Origin: Halobacillus locisalis
GTDB lineage: Bacteria; Bacillota; Bacilli; Bacillales; Halobacillaceae
Length of the DNA: 64,000 bases
Assembly (NCBI RefSeq): GCF_013694105.1
Contig: NZ_JACEFG010000001.1
Coordinates: forward strand, 868,001 to 932,000
Direction: 5' to 3'
Shown here: piece by piece, positions 36,393 to 44,640 of the stretch
Numbering within the stretch: position 1 is the first letter of the stretch
How the letters are laid out: each line of letters starts with the position of its first letter
Position numbers and translations under genes: made by a program
Notes under the pieces: model-generated
Database searches by the model: none
What the model was told of the DNA's origin: nothing
The model's input: only the letters and a program-made list of their open reading frames with translations

Positions 36393-36438
36393 GCAGAAAA
36401 GACCTCAATGCAGCGTGTAACATCAGGTCTTCTTCTGC
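36393..36438 (-). terminator. Possible terminator of the alanyl-tRNA editing gene
   Basis: An inverted repeat, GCAGAA-AAGACCT / AGGTCTT-(C)-TTCTGC, with a long loop follows the minus-strand gene; the T tract is poor (TTTTC inside the repeat). Confidence 0.45.
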
Positions 36439-36513
36439 TATGCTCGATTATTTATTCTCGACTTTATATTAATTGTCTTGATTATCTAAACGACAGCCAA
36501 AATCTTCTTTCAA

Positions 36514-37716
36514 TCATTTTGTCAAAGACTGATCTTGAATAGCTTCCTTCACTCGCATAGAAAATGCCTCACCATCGATCAAGTTCTTCCCACCACCTTG
36601 CACAAAATCAGGTTTCCCCCCGCCCTTACCTTCAATAAGTGGCATCACGGATTTGGCAATAGCGTTCATGTTAAGGTCCAACTTTTTTCCTCGGGCAAGC
36701 ACGAATTGAAGCTGGTCTTCTTGTTCACTGATCAACACCACACTTGCATGAGGGGCCTCTTCGACCACGGCTTTTCCTAACGATTGGAGCGCTTTAATGG
36801 AGCGACCTTTGAAAACTCGTTGAATCATCTTTTCTGCTTTTGATTGTTCAACCAGTTCACGCGCCTCATACTGAAGTAACTGCTCTTTTAGCTCAGCCAT
36901 TTTTTTATCCTTTTCTTTACTAGCTCTGATGAGTTGATTCACTTCCTCAACTAGCTCCTCTTCAGGACGAGAGACGAGTTGCTTCAATCCCGTTAAGACA
37001 CGATGACTACGATCGAATCTTGATAAAACTCGGTCACCAGCAAGGAATTCCAAACGTACTTGTTTCTTGCTTTTCGTCCACCCTAAGAATTTCACAGCAA
37101 CGACTTCTCCTGTTGTACGTGGGTGCGTGCCGCCGCATCCGTTATAATCAATGTCTGGAATGATGACGAGGCGAACATCTCCCTCTACACTGAGCGGTTT
37201 TCGGAGAGGATAATGGTTCGCTTCTGAGACTGACATCCATTTTGTTTCAATAGGATGATTCAAACGAATCTCCTCATTCACTCTCTTCTCCACTTCTTTC
37301 AATAGTTCACCAGATAACTCTGTGGTATCCAGGTCGATCGTACTCGTCTCGTTGCCTAAATGAAAACTCGTCGTCGGAATTCCGTATGTGTCATGGAAAA
37401 TAGCTGAGATCATGTGCTGGGCACTATGTTGTTGCATGTGATCGAATCGTACACCCCAATCGATGCTCCCATGTACTTCTGATGCTACAAGCGGGGAGGT
37501 GACATAATGACGCAGTTCACCATTCACCTCTTCCACATCTGTCACTTCACTACCGTTCAATCGACCCGTATCGTGAGGCTGTCCGCCGCCTGTCGGGTAA
37601 AAGGCCGTTTCCTCCAATACGACATAATGACGTCCTCTATCATCTTGCCCTTGTGTAACCATCGATGTCTCAAATTCATTGATATAAGGATCCTCATAAA
37701 ATAACTTCCTCGTCAC
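36514..37716 (-). CDS. Alanyl-tRNA editing protein (AlaX-L type)
   Basis: A 400-residue stand-alone relative of the AlaRS editing domain. Its N-terminal part 'TAFYPTGGGQPHDTG' resembles the AlaRS Gly-rich domain; the zinc/hydrolysis site is made by 'HMQQHSAQHM' (His93, His97) and 'DYNGCGGTHP'. A coiled-coil and DHHA1-like C-terminal region ('IEGKGGGKPDFVQGGG') follow. It clears mischarged Ser- or Gly-tRNA(Ala) in trans. ATG is placed at 37716; it is a single-gene unit. Confidence 0.92.
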   Translation of the reverse strand: MTRKLFYEDPYINEFETSMVTQGQDDRGRHYVVLEETAFYPTGGGQPHDTGRLNGSEVTDVEEVNGELRHYVTSPLVASEVHGSIDWGVRFDHMQQHSAQHMISAIFHDTYGIPTTSFHLGNETSTIDLDTTELSGELLKEVEKRVNEEIRLNHPIETKWMSVSEANHYPLRKPLSVEGDVRLVIIPDIDYNGCGGTHPRTTGEVVAVKFLGWTKSKKQVRLEFLAGDRVLSRFDRSHRVLTGLKQLVSRPEEELVEEVNQLIRASKEKDKKMAELKEQLLQYEARELVEQSKAEKMIQRVFKGRSIKALQSLGKAVVEEAPHASVVLISEQEDQLQFVLARGKKLDLNMNAIAKSVMPLIEGKGGGKPDFVQGGGKNLIDGEAFSMRVKEAIQDQSLTK

Positions 37717-37868
37717 GATTTGTTCCTCCTATGTATGTGCTACTGATATCTTATCATTTTTCTAAAAGATGTTGCCCTACTATTCATGAGACTATCCGTT
37801 ACGAATCCATTCTAATTCCACCATGGTTCACTCAATAGCCATGAACCGTAATAGGATGAGTGGTGGTG

Positions 37869-38069
37869 CTATCTTTTCCTATGAGAAAATCTCATCCATA
37901 TCCAATAAAAACCGAAGACCGTAAATAGAATGACCACTAAGAAGTAAAGTCCAGATTCCCTCAAGTTCGTATTGTTCAATAATAATAAAACAACGAGCAA
38001 AACAAGAGCAATATTCCGAACCACTCTTTCCCTCACCTTTACCGGAACCTCTCTCCACTTACTCATCAT
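37869..38069 (-). CDS. Small two-helix membrane protein, unknown
   Basis: A 66-residue protein with two hydrophobic helices ('IALVLLVVLLLLNN' and 'YFLVVILFTVFGFYWIW') between basic ends. Its ATG follows GGTGG and overlaps the upstream gene by 11 nt, so the two form an operon and may act together. No family recognised. Confidence 0.65.
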   Translation of the reverse strand: MMSKWREVPVKVRERVVRNIALVLLVVLLLLNNTNLRESGLYFLVVILFTVFGFYWIWMRFSHRKR

Positions 38070-38598
38070 CCACCTGTCTCCAATCGAGGTCTTGGTTATT
38101 AGCTAAAGCTTGGATGGTTTCAAGGTGATCTGTATCTGAAAGAATAGGGTATAGTGACACGTGATCCTCACCTATACTGACATATTGTCTTTCTATAGAG
38201 GTAAATCCCTCTTTAACGCGATCCTCAACTACAAATGTCAACGAGAAACGATTGATTCTATGTTCAGCACCAACTACTCTTTTATATGTTACATCCGATA
38301 AATCCTCCACGATCCGCTCAATCGTTCCTGGATTATCGATCGTCACTTCTCTTTCTAATCCGTCTACATCCGCCTGTACGTCATGCACCCCAATCGTCAC
38401 CCGCTCAATTTCATTCTCCTCTAGATAGAGCTGTGAATAACTGTTTGAAAAGGTCGTGCTTCTGCTTTGATCAAACATCCAATAAGCACTGCATGAAACA
38501 AATACAAGAATCAAGACTATGGGGAACATTCTTTTTATAAACATTCTTAGTAACAGTGTTAATAGCAATAACACAAAGATGACGATCCAAATGACCAC
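38059..38598 (-). CDS. Membrane-anchored protein of unknown function
   Basis: A 179-residue protein with two hydrophobic segments at the N-terminus ('IWIVIFVLLLLTLLLRMF', 'FPIVLILVFVSCSAYWMF') and an outside acidic domain of about 130 residues. The GTG at 38598 was chosen because AAGGAG is 9 nt upstream. The second segment has a cysteine but not a clean lipobox. No family recognised. Confidence 0.65.
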   Translation of the reverse strand: MVIWIVIFVLLLLTLLLRMFIKRMFPIVLILVFVSCSAYWMFDQSRSTTFSNSYSQLYLEENEIERVTIGVHDVQADVDGLEREVTIDNPGTIERIVEDLSDVTYKRVVGAEHRINRFSLTFVVEDRVKEGFTSIERQYVSIGEDHVSLYPILSDTDHLETIQALANNQDLDWRQVDDE

Positions 38599-38661
38599 AT
38601 TCTCACACTCCTTCACCATTTGTTTTCGTTAGAAATGAAAACCTTTTATTTTTAGGTAAGA

Positions 38662-38692
38662 CAAAAGGGCTGAATCAGTTAAGTTCAGCCCC
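38662..38692 (-). terminator. Intrinsic terminator
   Basis: GGGCTGAA / TTCAGCCC stem with a 9-nt loop, followed on the minus strand by TTTTGT, just after the small gene at 38702-38968. Confidence 0.65.
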
Positions 38693-38701
38693 TGGATTGT
38701 T

Positions 38702-38968
38702 TTAACCTTTATTTTCTTCAACGGGATCATCGAATAAATCTGTGAATTTCGCCACGTTCTCGTAACTGAACTCGAACGCCATCCTCACTTCACCAAAGCC
38801 GGGTTGGAAAAAGTACCCCTGCACTTCGTAACTGCTTGGATTTTCTCTTACTTTCGTCAGGTGGAAATAGCGCTGGATGTATTGAGCCATCTCTTCTAGT
38901 TTTTTGTTCCGAACCTTGATCCATTGTTCTTTAAGCTCATCTGTCGGAAAGTCTGATTCTTTTAACAT
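38702..38968 (-). CDS. Small soluble protein, unknown
   Basis: An 88-residue acidic protein, helical at first ('DELKEQWIKVRNKKLEEMAQ') then beta-rich ('YEVQGYFFQPGFGEVRMAFE'). ATG after GAGGA. No known motif; it has its own terminator. Confidence 0.6.
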   Translation of the reverse strand: MLKESDFPTDELKEQWIKVRNKKLEEMAQYIQRYFHLTKVRENPSSYEVQGYFFQPGFGEVRMAFEFSYENVAKFTDLFDDPVEENKG

Positions 38969-39163
38969 ATCCTCACTCCTCTACGGAAATAGAAAACTCT
39001 GAATCTTCTATACAACCTATACTATAAGAGCTTTCATACATTTTCAACTTATTCTAAATCCTTTCTCATCCATCCCATACTAAGCTTGAAATGAATTCCC
39101 TCCTGTTTCGTTACTTATATATAGTCATACCCCTATTCAACTTATGACTAAACAGTGGGGATT

Positions 39164-40363
39164 TCAGGCAAGCTCTTGGTGTTGAAGGGAATCGCTGATC
39201 GTATCGATCTTTTTCGATAGTCGATATAGCCCCAAGGATAGAATGAGCATGGTTATCACACCTACTAAAACGGCGGCACGGATAGAACCAAACTGAGCAA
39301 TCAAGCCGAGACCAATCACAGAACCAATGACAAAAAAGGATTCCAACCAGTCATAGACACTCCCAACTCGTCCCATAATGTCAGTTGGAATATAGTGTTG
39401 ATAGAAGGTGAAGAATCCTGTGTTGGCAAAAGCCAAGGAAAAAGAGAGCAGGAAAACGCCGACCGCACCTGAAATGAAGCCACTAGAAGAGGCATAAATT
39501 AAGTATCCTATGGATAAGAACAGAGACCCGAAACCTATAAGACCCCGTATGGTGAGAGCACGATTGATCCACGTCTGTATAAGAGCTCCTAACATAATGC
39601 CACCTCCTGCAATGCTCACGAGAAATCCATACTCGGTGTTCGTCAAACCTAACATTTCTTTCGAAAAAGCCGCTTCTAAAGAATCTACAGCAGCTGTCAA
39701 CACAATCAATAAACTGAAAAGGCTATAAAGGACCATGGTTAGAATATGCTTTCGACTAAATTGGCTTACAACTTGCCAATCACCTCTGATTTCTTCAATC
39801 GAAAACCCGCCCCACTTTTCTTCCGGATTCGACACTTTTGGTAGAAGCATCGTAAGAAATGCTGATAAAAGGAACGTGAACCCATTTGTGTAAATGGCGA
39901 TCCATGGTGAACCGATCCAGAAAAGGACACCGGCTATTCCAGGGCCGATCAAAAAACCTCCAGAATCAACGAGGCTTCTTAGTGCATTGAACCGGATCCG
40001 CCCCTCTTCAGGAAAGATTTTGGTCATATACACCATTGACGTTGGCTTGAACACGGCACTTGCCATGTTCACAAACAAGACCAGGCTATACATGAGAATC
40101 AAGGACGATGAGACAAATGGTAAAATGATGATAAGTGCTCCGCGGAAGAGATCAAGCATCATTAGCAATTGCCTTTGGTTCAGACGATCAATCAAACTAC
40201 CAGACCACAAATTCGTCAGAAGCGCTGCCAGCGGTTTTAAAATATATAGAACAGCTACAGCAAACGGTGACCCTGTCATATCAAGCACGATTAAGTTAAG
40301 GGAAATCAAATAAATCCAATCCCCGATGTTCGATAGCCCTAAATTAAATAACAGTAATTTCAA
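39164..40363 (-). CDS. MFS transporter under T-box control
   Basis: A 399-residue major facilitator with about 12 hydrophobic segments. The MFS_3/EntS-type pattern is seen in 'GSPFAVAVLYILKPLAALL', 'GSLIDRLNQRQLLMMLD' (loop 2-3) and 'IRFNALRSLVDSGGFLIGPG', so it is probably an exporter. The TTG at 40363 was chosen, 8 nt after AAGGGG; the GTG three codons earlier would overlap that site. The T-box leader immediately upstream means that transcription depends on one uncharged tRNA, so the substrate may be an amino acid or a related compound. Specificity is not otherwise visible. Confidence 0.85.
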   Translation of the reverse strand: MKLLLFNLGLSNIGDWIYLISLNLIVLDMTGSPFAVAVLYILKPLAALLTNLWSGSLIDRLNQRQLLMMLDLFRGALIIILPFVSSSLILMYSLVLFVNMASAVFKPTSMVYMTKIFPEEGRIRFNALRSLVDSGGFLIGPGIAGVLFWIGSPWIAIYTNGFTFLLSAFLTMLLPKVSNPEEKWGGFSIEEIRGDWQVVSQFSRKHILTMVLYSLFSLLIVLTAAVDSLEAAFSKEMLGLTNTEYGFLVSIAGGGIMLGALIQTWINRALTIRGLIGFGSLFLSIGYLIYASSSGFISGAVGVFLLSFSLAFANTGFFTFYQHYIPTDIMGRVGSVYDWLESFFVIGSVIGLGLIAQFGSIRAAVLVGVITMLILSLGLYRLSKKIDTISDSLQHQELA

Positions 40364-40409
40364 CGCACACACCCCTTTTTCAGACGTTTATAAAACTCTC
40401 TAAAAATAC

Positions 40410-40699
40410 AAAAAAGGACCTCACCCCCAAGACGTTAAGTCTTGAGGACGAGATCCTTTCGCGGTGCCACCCCAGTTTGTTCATATGTCGCCATACCAAC
40501 CTTGTCAGGTACGCCAAATCCACTTTGGTTATACCCTAGCTCAATAACGGGAGCTCCCGTCGCACCATCCCTCGGTCAAGTTCCTGTGCGCCGCTCAGAG
40601 GCTTGGTTCAGTAAGGACATCTTTGCTCTTTTTCAGCGTTCAGAGCTCTCTGTGAAGGATGTGACTCACCTACTCTTCTCGTCCATGCGTTTCAATATT
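40410..40699 (-). ncRNA. T-box riboswitch leader of the MFS gene
   Basis: On the minus strand the T-box sequence TGGGGTGGCACCGCG lies at 40474-40460, followed by a terminator (GGATCTC...GAGGTCC with an inner CAAGAC/GTCTTG stem, then TTTTTT at 40415-40410). The GGATCTCGTCC half also takes part in the antiterminator. Upstream are Stem I landmarks: 'GACGAGAAGAGTAGG', the AGAGAGC motif and GCTGAAAAAGAGC. The specifier region reads ACTGAACCAAGCCTCTGAG; by the usual GAA-codon-purine layout the codon would be CCA (Pro), with ACC (Thr) as the alternative register. Confidence 0.92.
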
Positions 40700-40705
40700 G
40701 TCTTT

Positions 40706-40734
40706 ATTATCCATAAAATGGGCAGGTCTGTAAA
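40706..40734 (-). promoter_or_regulatory. Promoter of the T-box leader
   Basis: TTTACA (40734-40729), a 17-nt spacer and GATAAT (40711-40706) on the minus strand, placed just before the T-box Stem I. Confidence 0.6.
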
Positions 40735-40824
40735 TGTTTTTTTAAAAATTACGGTGATATTTCCAATCACAGAACCCTATATGAATAGTTAAGAAACTCT
40801 TTTACTATCTAAAACAAACCCTCG

Positions 40825-41193
40825 TCACTGCCACTCCAACATTTCCATCCGATTTCCAAACGGGTCATACACGTAAATACGGTTTGCCCCCGGTAAGTTA
40901 TCGTCTTCAATAAACGCATATTCTTTATCTCTCAAATGACCTTTCAGTGCCTCTAAATCTTTAATTCTAAAAGCCGGATGCGCTTTCTTCGCAGGAGTGA
41001 ATGGTTCTTCGATTCCGATATGGATTTGATAATGTCCGAACCTGAACCAGACGCCACCACGTTTCCTCAGTAGTGCGGGTTTTTCGATTTCTTCTAACCC
41101 TAGAACACCTGTAAAAAAGGCTCTCGCTTCCTCTTCAGATCCTTTCGGTGCAGCTAGCTGAATGTGATCAATGGCTTCAAATTGATACGTCAT
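40825..41193 (-). CDS. VOC-fold (glyoxalase-like) protein
   Basis: A 122-residue VOC protein: 'IDHIQLAAPKGSEEEARAFF' then 'HPAFRIKDLEALKGHL' and 'RIYVYDPFGNRMEMLEW'. His, His and Glu in the metal positions are kept. The family includes glyoxalase I, dioxygenases and thiol transferases; the substrate is unknown. Confidence 0.85.
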   Translation of the reverse strand: MTYQFEAIDHIQLAAPKGSEEEARAFFTGVLGLEEIEKPALLRKRGGVWFRFGHYQIHIGIEEPFTPAKKAHPAFRIKDLEALKGHLRDKEYAFIEDDNLPGANRIYVYDPFGNRMEMLEWQ

Positions 41194-41255
41194 TCTTATC
41201 CCTCTTCTCTTAATTTTTTATGTTCACTAAACAAAATATTTTAAAGAACACACGC

Positions 41256-42002
41256 TTACACTCCAAACGTATTTCCGCCGTTCACCTGAATATTCTGCCC
41301 TGTAATAAAGCCCGCTTCATCACGACATAAAAAAGCAACCTGTGCTGCGATATCTTCTGGTTTACCAAGACGATTCAGTGGCACTCCGCTTATGTAACCT
41401 TGTGCACTTTCCTCTGTCACTTCACCGTGCCTCTCAACGGGGATGAATCCAGGATGTACGGTGTTGACCGTGATTCCAAAACCGCCGAGCTCGGTGGCCC
41501 AAGAACGTGTCATGCCTATCACGGCGGATTTTGCTGTTACGTAATTCGAAAACTCTGCATTTCCTATTTCGACGACTTCACTTCCAATCGTGATAATGCG
41601 CCCCCATTGATTATGCTTCATTTTCTCCATGACGGTTTTCGTCAACAAAAGAGGCGCTTTGACTGTAAAGTGAAGCTGATCGAGATAGTCCTGCCACGTC
41701 ACTTCCTTTAAAGACAATTCTGGTTGGGGACCTGAGGCGTTATTAATGATGATGTCTACTGACTGTTCGAAATAACCCTCTGTTTCCGCAACCAACTTCC
41801 GAACCCCTTCTTCATCCGTTACGCTCGCCTGAATCGCCACGGCCTCTCCTCCACCCGCTACAATCTCGCGTACAATCTCCTCTGCTTGCTGCCGGCTGGA
41901 ATGATAATTGACGACGACTTTCACGCCATCTTTTGCAAGGCGGATTGCAATCGCCTTGCCCAATCCTCTAGAACTACCTGTAACAATCGCTACTCTTGTC
42001 AT
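41256..42002 (-). CDS. SDR family oxidoreductase (FabG-like)
   Basis: A 248-residue short-chain dehydrogenase: cofactor motif 'VTGSSRGLGKAIA', 'NNASG', catalytic Ser in 'ITIGSEVVE', and 'YVTAKSAVIG' (YxxxK), then 'NTVHPGF' and 'GQNIQVNGG' at the end. The pattern of 3-oxoacyl-ACP reductase-like SDRs; it is not in a fatty-acid operon, so the real substrate is open. Confidence 0.88.
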   Translation of the reverse strand: MTRVAIVTGSSRGLGKAIAIRLAKDGVKVVVNYHSSRQQAEEIVREIVAGGGEAVAIQASVTDEEGVRKLVAETEGYFEQSVDIIINNASGPQPELSLKEVTWQDYLDQLHFTVKAPLLLTKTVMEKMKHNQWGRIITIGSEVVEIGNAEFSNYVTAKSAVIGMTRSWATELGGFGITVNTVHPGFIPVERHGEVTEESAQGYISGVPLNRLGKPEDIAAQVAFLCRDEAGFITGQNIQVNGGNTFGV

Positions 42003-42086
42003 CTTCCCACGTCCTTTCTATTCTCGATTGTTTAGAACTCTGTTCATAATTGTCTACATCCAGAATAAACGATTGTGGAAAAAAAA

Positions 42087-42115
42087 TGAAACGTTCCCCT
42101 CCTCCTAAACGTCTA
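42087..42115 (+). promoter_or_regulatory. Candidate ECF-sigma promoter (SigM/SigX type)
   Basis: TGAAAC at 42087-42092, a 17-nt spacer, and CGTCTA at 42110-42115. CGTC in the -10 is the form favoured by SigM and SigX. The transcript would begin about 20 nt before the lipoprotein start at 42141. Confidence 0.6.
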
Positions 42116-42140
42116 TATTTACTAAGGGAGGGAAGGATGA

Positions 42141-42608
42141 TTGCTGAAAAGAATAACACCACTTTTATTTTTGGGTTTCTTACTGATTGGATGTAGCGGT
42201 AATTCACAGGCGACAGATACATATGTATTACAAAACAACGAATTGAACACACTGCTCGAATCACTCGAGTACACACCTAAGACACCTTCTGAATTTCCCT
42301 TTAAACTTGAGTCCGTTGATTCTGATATTGACCCATTTAATGGACAATTGAATATCCATATTCGTAATGAGGATCACGGAGTCATTGATGTATTCATCGT
42401 AGAGGGACCTGTCGAATACAAAGGTGAGAAGATGGGAACGACCGAGACGACAAATGGAAAAGAGATTGATTATGTAACGCGAGAGTCTGAACAAAAGGCA
42501 CGTTGGCAAGAGAAAGGGATTCACTACCAGATTTCCTCCCTGTCTTTTGAAGGCCAGAGACCCTTAACAGATAAGGAGTTTTTCTCGATAATCGATCACT
42601 TTGAATAA
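42141..42608 (+). CDS. Lipoprotein under a probable ECF promoter
   Basis: A 155-residue protein with signal peptide and lipobox 'LLFLGFLLIGC'. The mature domain is acidic, mixed beta/alpha ('GQLNIHIRNEDHGVIDVFIV'). The TTG start follows GGAGGGAAGGA. I recognise no named family. The ECF-type promoter suggests a role in, or response to, envelope stress. Confidence 0.7.
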   Translation: MLKRITPLLFLGFLLIGCSGNSQATDTYVLQNNELNTLLESLEYTPKTPSEFPFKLESVDSDIDPFNGQLNIHIRNEDHGVIDVFIVEGPVEYKGEKMGTTETTNGKEIDYVTRESEQKARWQEKGIHYQISSLSFEGQRPLTDKEFFSIIDHFE

Positions 42609-42610
42609 AA

Positions 42611-42650
42611 TAGAACCCAAGATCCTACAGGTGCAGGATCTTGGGTTCTA
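42611..42650. terminator. Strong convergent terminator
   Basis: A 15-bp perfect stem, AGAACCCAAGATCCT / AGGATCTTGGGTTCT, lies between the lipoprotein and the converging minus-strand gene. Confidence 0.75.
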
Positions 42651-42652
42651 CT

Positions 42653-42988
42653 TCAAATAACATGTCCCTCTTTTACGAAAATACCGAAATCCAAATGACC
42701 TAAAGAAAGTTTATCCAGATGCCACCACCATTGCTCGATCGGAATCTCATTCTTATCTGATAAGCTAAAGTCATACACCCCTTCGATTTTGTCAACAATT
42801 GTTTGAGCGTTTTCTGCAAGATATAAGTCGATGGAAGCAAGCGTAATCGCCTCATCAAACGTTAGCTCCTGTTGAATGTCGAAGATTTCCGTGCGCTCTT
42901 GTAACAACTGCAACTGCTCGAATGAATTCGCTCCTTGGTTCATTAATTTATCGCCGTATTTCTCAAGCGTTTCTTTATGAACACTCAT
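42653..42988 (-). CDS. Small soluble protein, unknown
   Basis: A 111-residue acidic, mainly helical protein ('MSVHKETLEKYGDKLMNQGA', a central 'FDEAITLASIDLYLAENAQT' and a 'WWW' cluster near residue 86). No motif recognised; ATG follows GGGGGATCC. It stands alone upstream of the P450 terminator region. Confidence 0.6.
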   Translation of the reverse strand: MSVHKETLEKYGDKLMNQGANSFEQLQLLQERTEIFDIQQELTFDEAITLASIDLYLAENAQTIVDKIEGVYDFSLSDKNEIPIEQWWWHLDKLSLGHLDFGIFVKEGHVI

Positions 42989-43147
42989 CTGGATCCCCCT
43001 CGCGACTAGCTTTCTTATTCTTGATTATAACTTCCACCTCAGAGGTTTTCCTTTTTCAATCGGCTTCCGCTGAGAATTGTATTTTTTCATGCATTTATTA
43101 AAGGGGGCTGGATCATAACGTACCTTTGAGCCCGGCATAATAATGCG

Positions 43148-44458
43148 CTATGATTTTCGAACGACCTTCAAACGCAGACTATCCATCATGCGTAGCGTAA
43201 TCAATGGATTTGGGATAATCTCTTTTTTGTCGATGACGCTGAAACGATAACGTTGTATGACACTTGCTAAAATAAGCATAGCCTCAAGCATCGCAAAGTG
43301 TTGGCCTATGCAAACACGATTACCACCTCCGAATGGAAAGTAGAATTCCTGTTTAAACAAATCACCTTCAAAGCGTTCTGGTTGAAAGGCATTCGGTGAT
43401 TCCACAAAATCAGGATGACGGTGCATGACATAAGGGCTAATCATAACCGTATCCCCTGGTTTCAAGTATTGATCACCAATTGACACATGATCAACTGCTC
43501 GTCTTCCAAATAACCAAACGGGAGGATACAATCTCATACTTTCCTGCAACACCCTCTTTGTAAAAGGTAACTGATGAACATCTTCATATGTCAACATACG
43601 ACTATCATAAACCTTACATATTTCTGCTTCCACTTTTTCATAAATATCGGGATGTCGAGTAAGCAGGTGCAGCGTCCATGCTAATGCCGTCGCTGTTGTT
43701 TCATGCCCTGCTAAAAGGATTGTCATGACTTCATCCTTCAATTGCTCTCTACTCATTTTTTCGTCCTTTTCATTCACTGCTTGCATGAGTACACCTAGGA
43801 GATCTTCACGCTTTTCCTCTTCTATCTCTCTTCCTTTTATAATCTCTAAGACCACATCATTTAAATCGTTTACCGATTGCTGAAAAACCAAGTTTTCTTT
43901 TGTACGCCATGATCCTGGCGTTTTGATTATGGAGCGAATGCGCTTTGTTGCAATTGCCATCACTTTTTCTAATGAATCTCCCACCCTCTTCTGACCATCT
44001 TTCACATCCATTGAAAACATTGTATTTGTAATCATAACGAGCGCCAATTCCATCATGTCCTCAGACACATTTCGAACGCCTTCATCCTCCCACTTTTTCA
44101 AGTATTGAAGAATCCCCTCAGACATTTGTTGACTGTACTCTTTAATGTGACGAGGTGTGAAAGAGGGCTGAATGATGTTACGTTGCTTATGGTGAAGATC
44201 GTCCTCACTAAGCAATAATCCACTTCCCAACAAGGGCTCCAGCTCTTGAAAAGGTTTGGATTTATGGAAGTGTGTCGATTTTGTAATGAGTACCTCTTTG
44301 GTCAAATCAGGGTGTAATAATAGGAAAATCCGCTTTCGACCTAACCTAAATTGAACGATTGACTCATTGTAGTCCGTGAGTGATTGTAGAAAAGCAAGAG
44401 GATCACCTCGAAATACAGATAGATGACCGATTGGGGAACGACTTCTTAAGCGATACAT
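43148..44458 (-). CDS. Cytochrome P450
   Basis: A 436-residue soluble P450: the oxygen-binding I-helix 'LLAGHETTATALAW', the K-helix ExxR in 'QESMRLYPPVWLFGR', the PERF-like 'FQPERFEG' and the haem-Cys loop 'FPFGGGNRVCIGQHFA'. These enzymes hydroxylate hydrophobic substrates such as fatty acids or polyketides; no redox partner is encoded nearby. ATG 44458 was chosen (GGAG 11 nt upstream) because the frame before it lacks P450 sequence. Confidence 0.93.
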   Translation of the reverse strand: MYRLRSRSPIGHLSVFRGDPLAFLQSLTDYNESIVQFRLGRKRIFLLLHPDLTKEVLITKSTHFHKSKPFQELEPLLGSGLLLSEDDLHHKQRNIIQPSFTPRHIKEYSQQMSEGILQYLKKWEDEGVRNVSEDMMELALVMITNTMFSMDVKDGQKRVGDSLEKVMAIATKRIRSIIKTPGSWRTKENLVFQQSVNDLNDVVLEIIKGREIEEEKREDLLGVLMQAVNEKDEKMSREQLKDEVMTILLAGHETTATALAWTLHLLTRHPDIYEKVEAEICKVYDSRMLTYEDVHQLPFTKRVLQESMRLYPPVWLFGRRAVDHVSIGDQYLKPGDTVMISPYVMHRHPDFVESPNAFQPERFEGDLFKQEFYFPFGGGNRVCIGQHFAMLEAMLILASVIQRYRFSVIDKKEIIPNPLITLRMMDSLRLKVVRKS

Positions 44459-44640
44459 AACCGAACTCACTCCTTTACTTTCTAAACAAAATATTAGAGC
44501 ATTCTCGCATTTATTCATAAAAGTAACGGATACAATTCGTTTCACTCAATCGCGTATATTTCATAGATTCAATATCCTGACTGAATCATTCAATCCTGAT
44601 ATACTAAACCTATAGACTGGAAAAACTAGGAGGACTGAAC

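Noticed and set aside
37823-37855. GGTTCA / TGAACC inverted repeat downstream of two membrane genes
   Set aside because: Short stem, no T tract and no link to a gene start; not called.
40442-40792. Plus-strand frame of 116 codons over the T-box region
   Set aside because: It is the antisense of the T-box leader, whose structural motifs explain the sequence.
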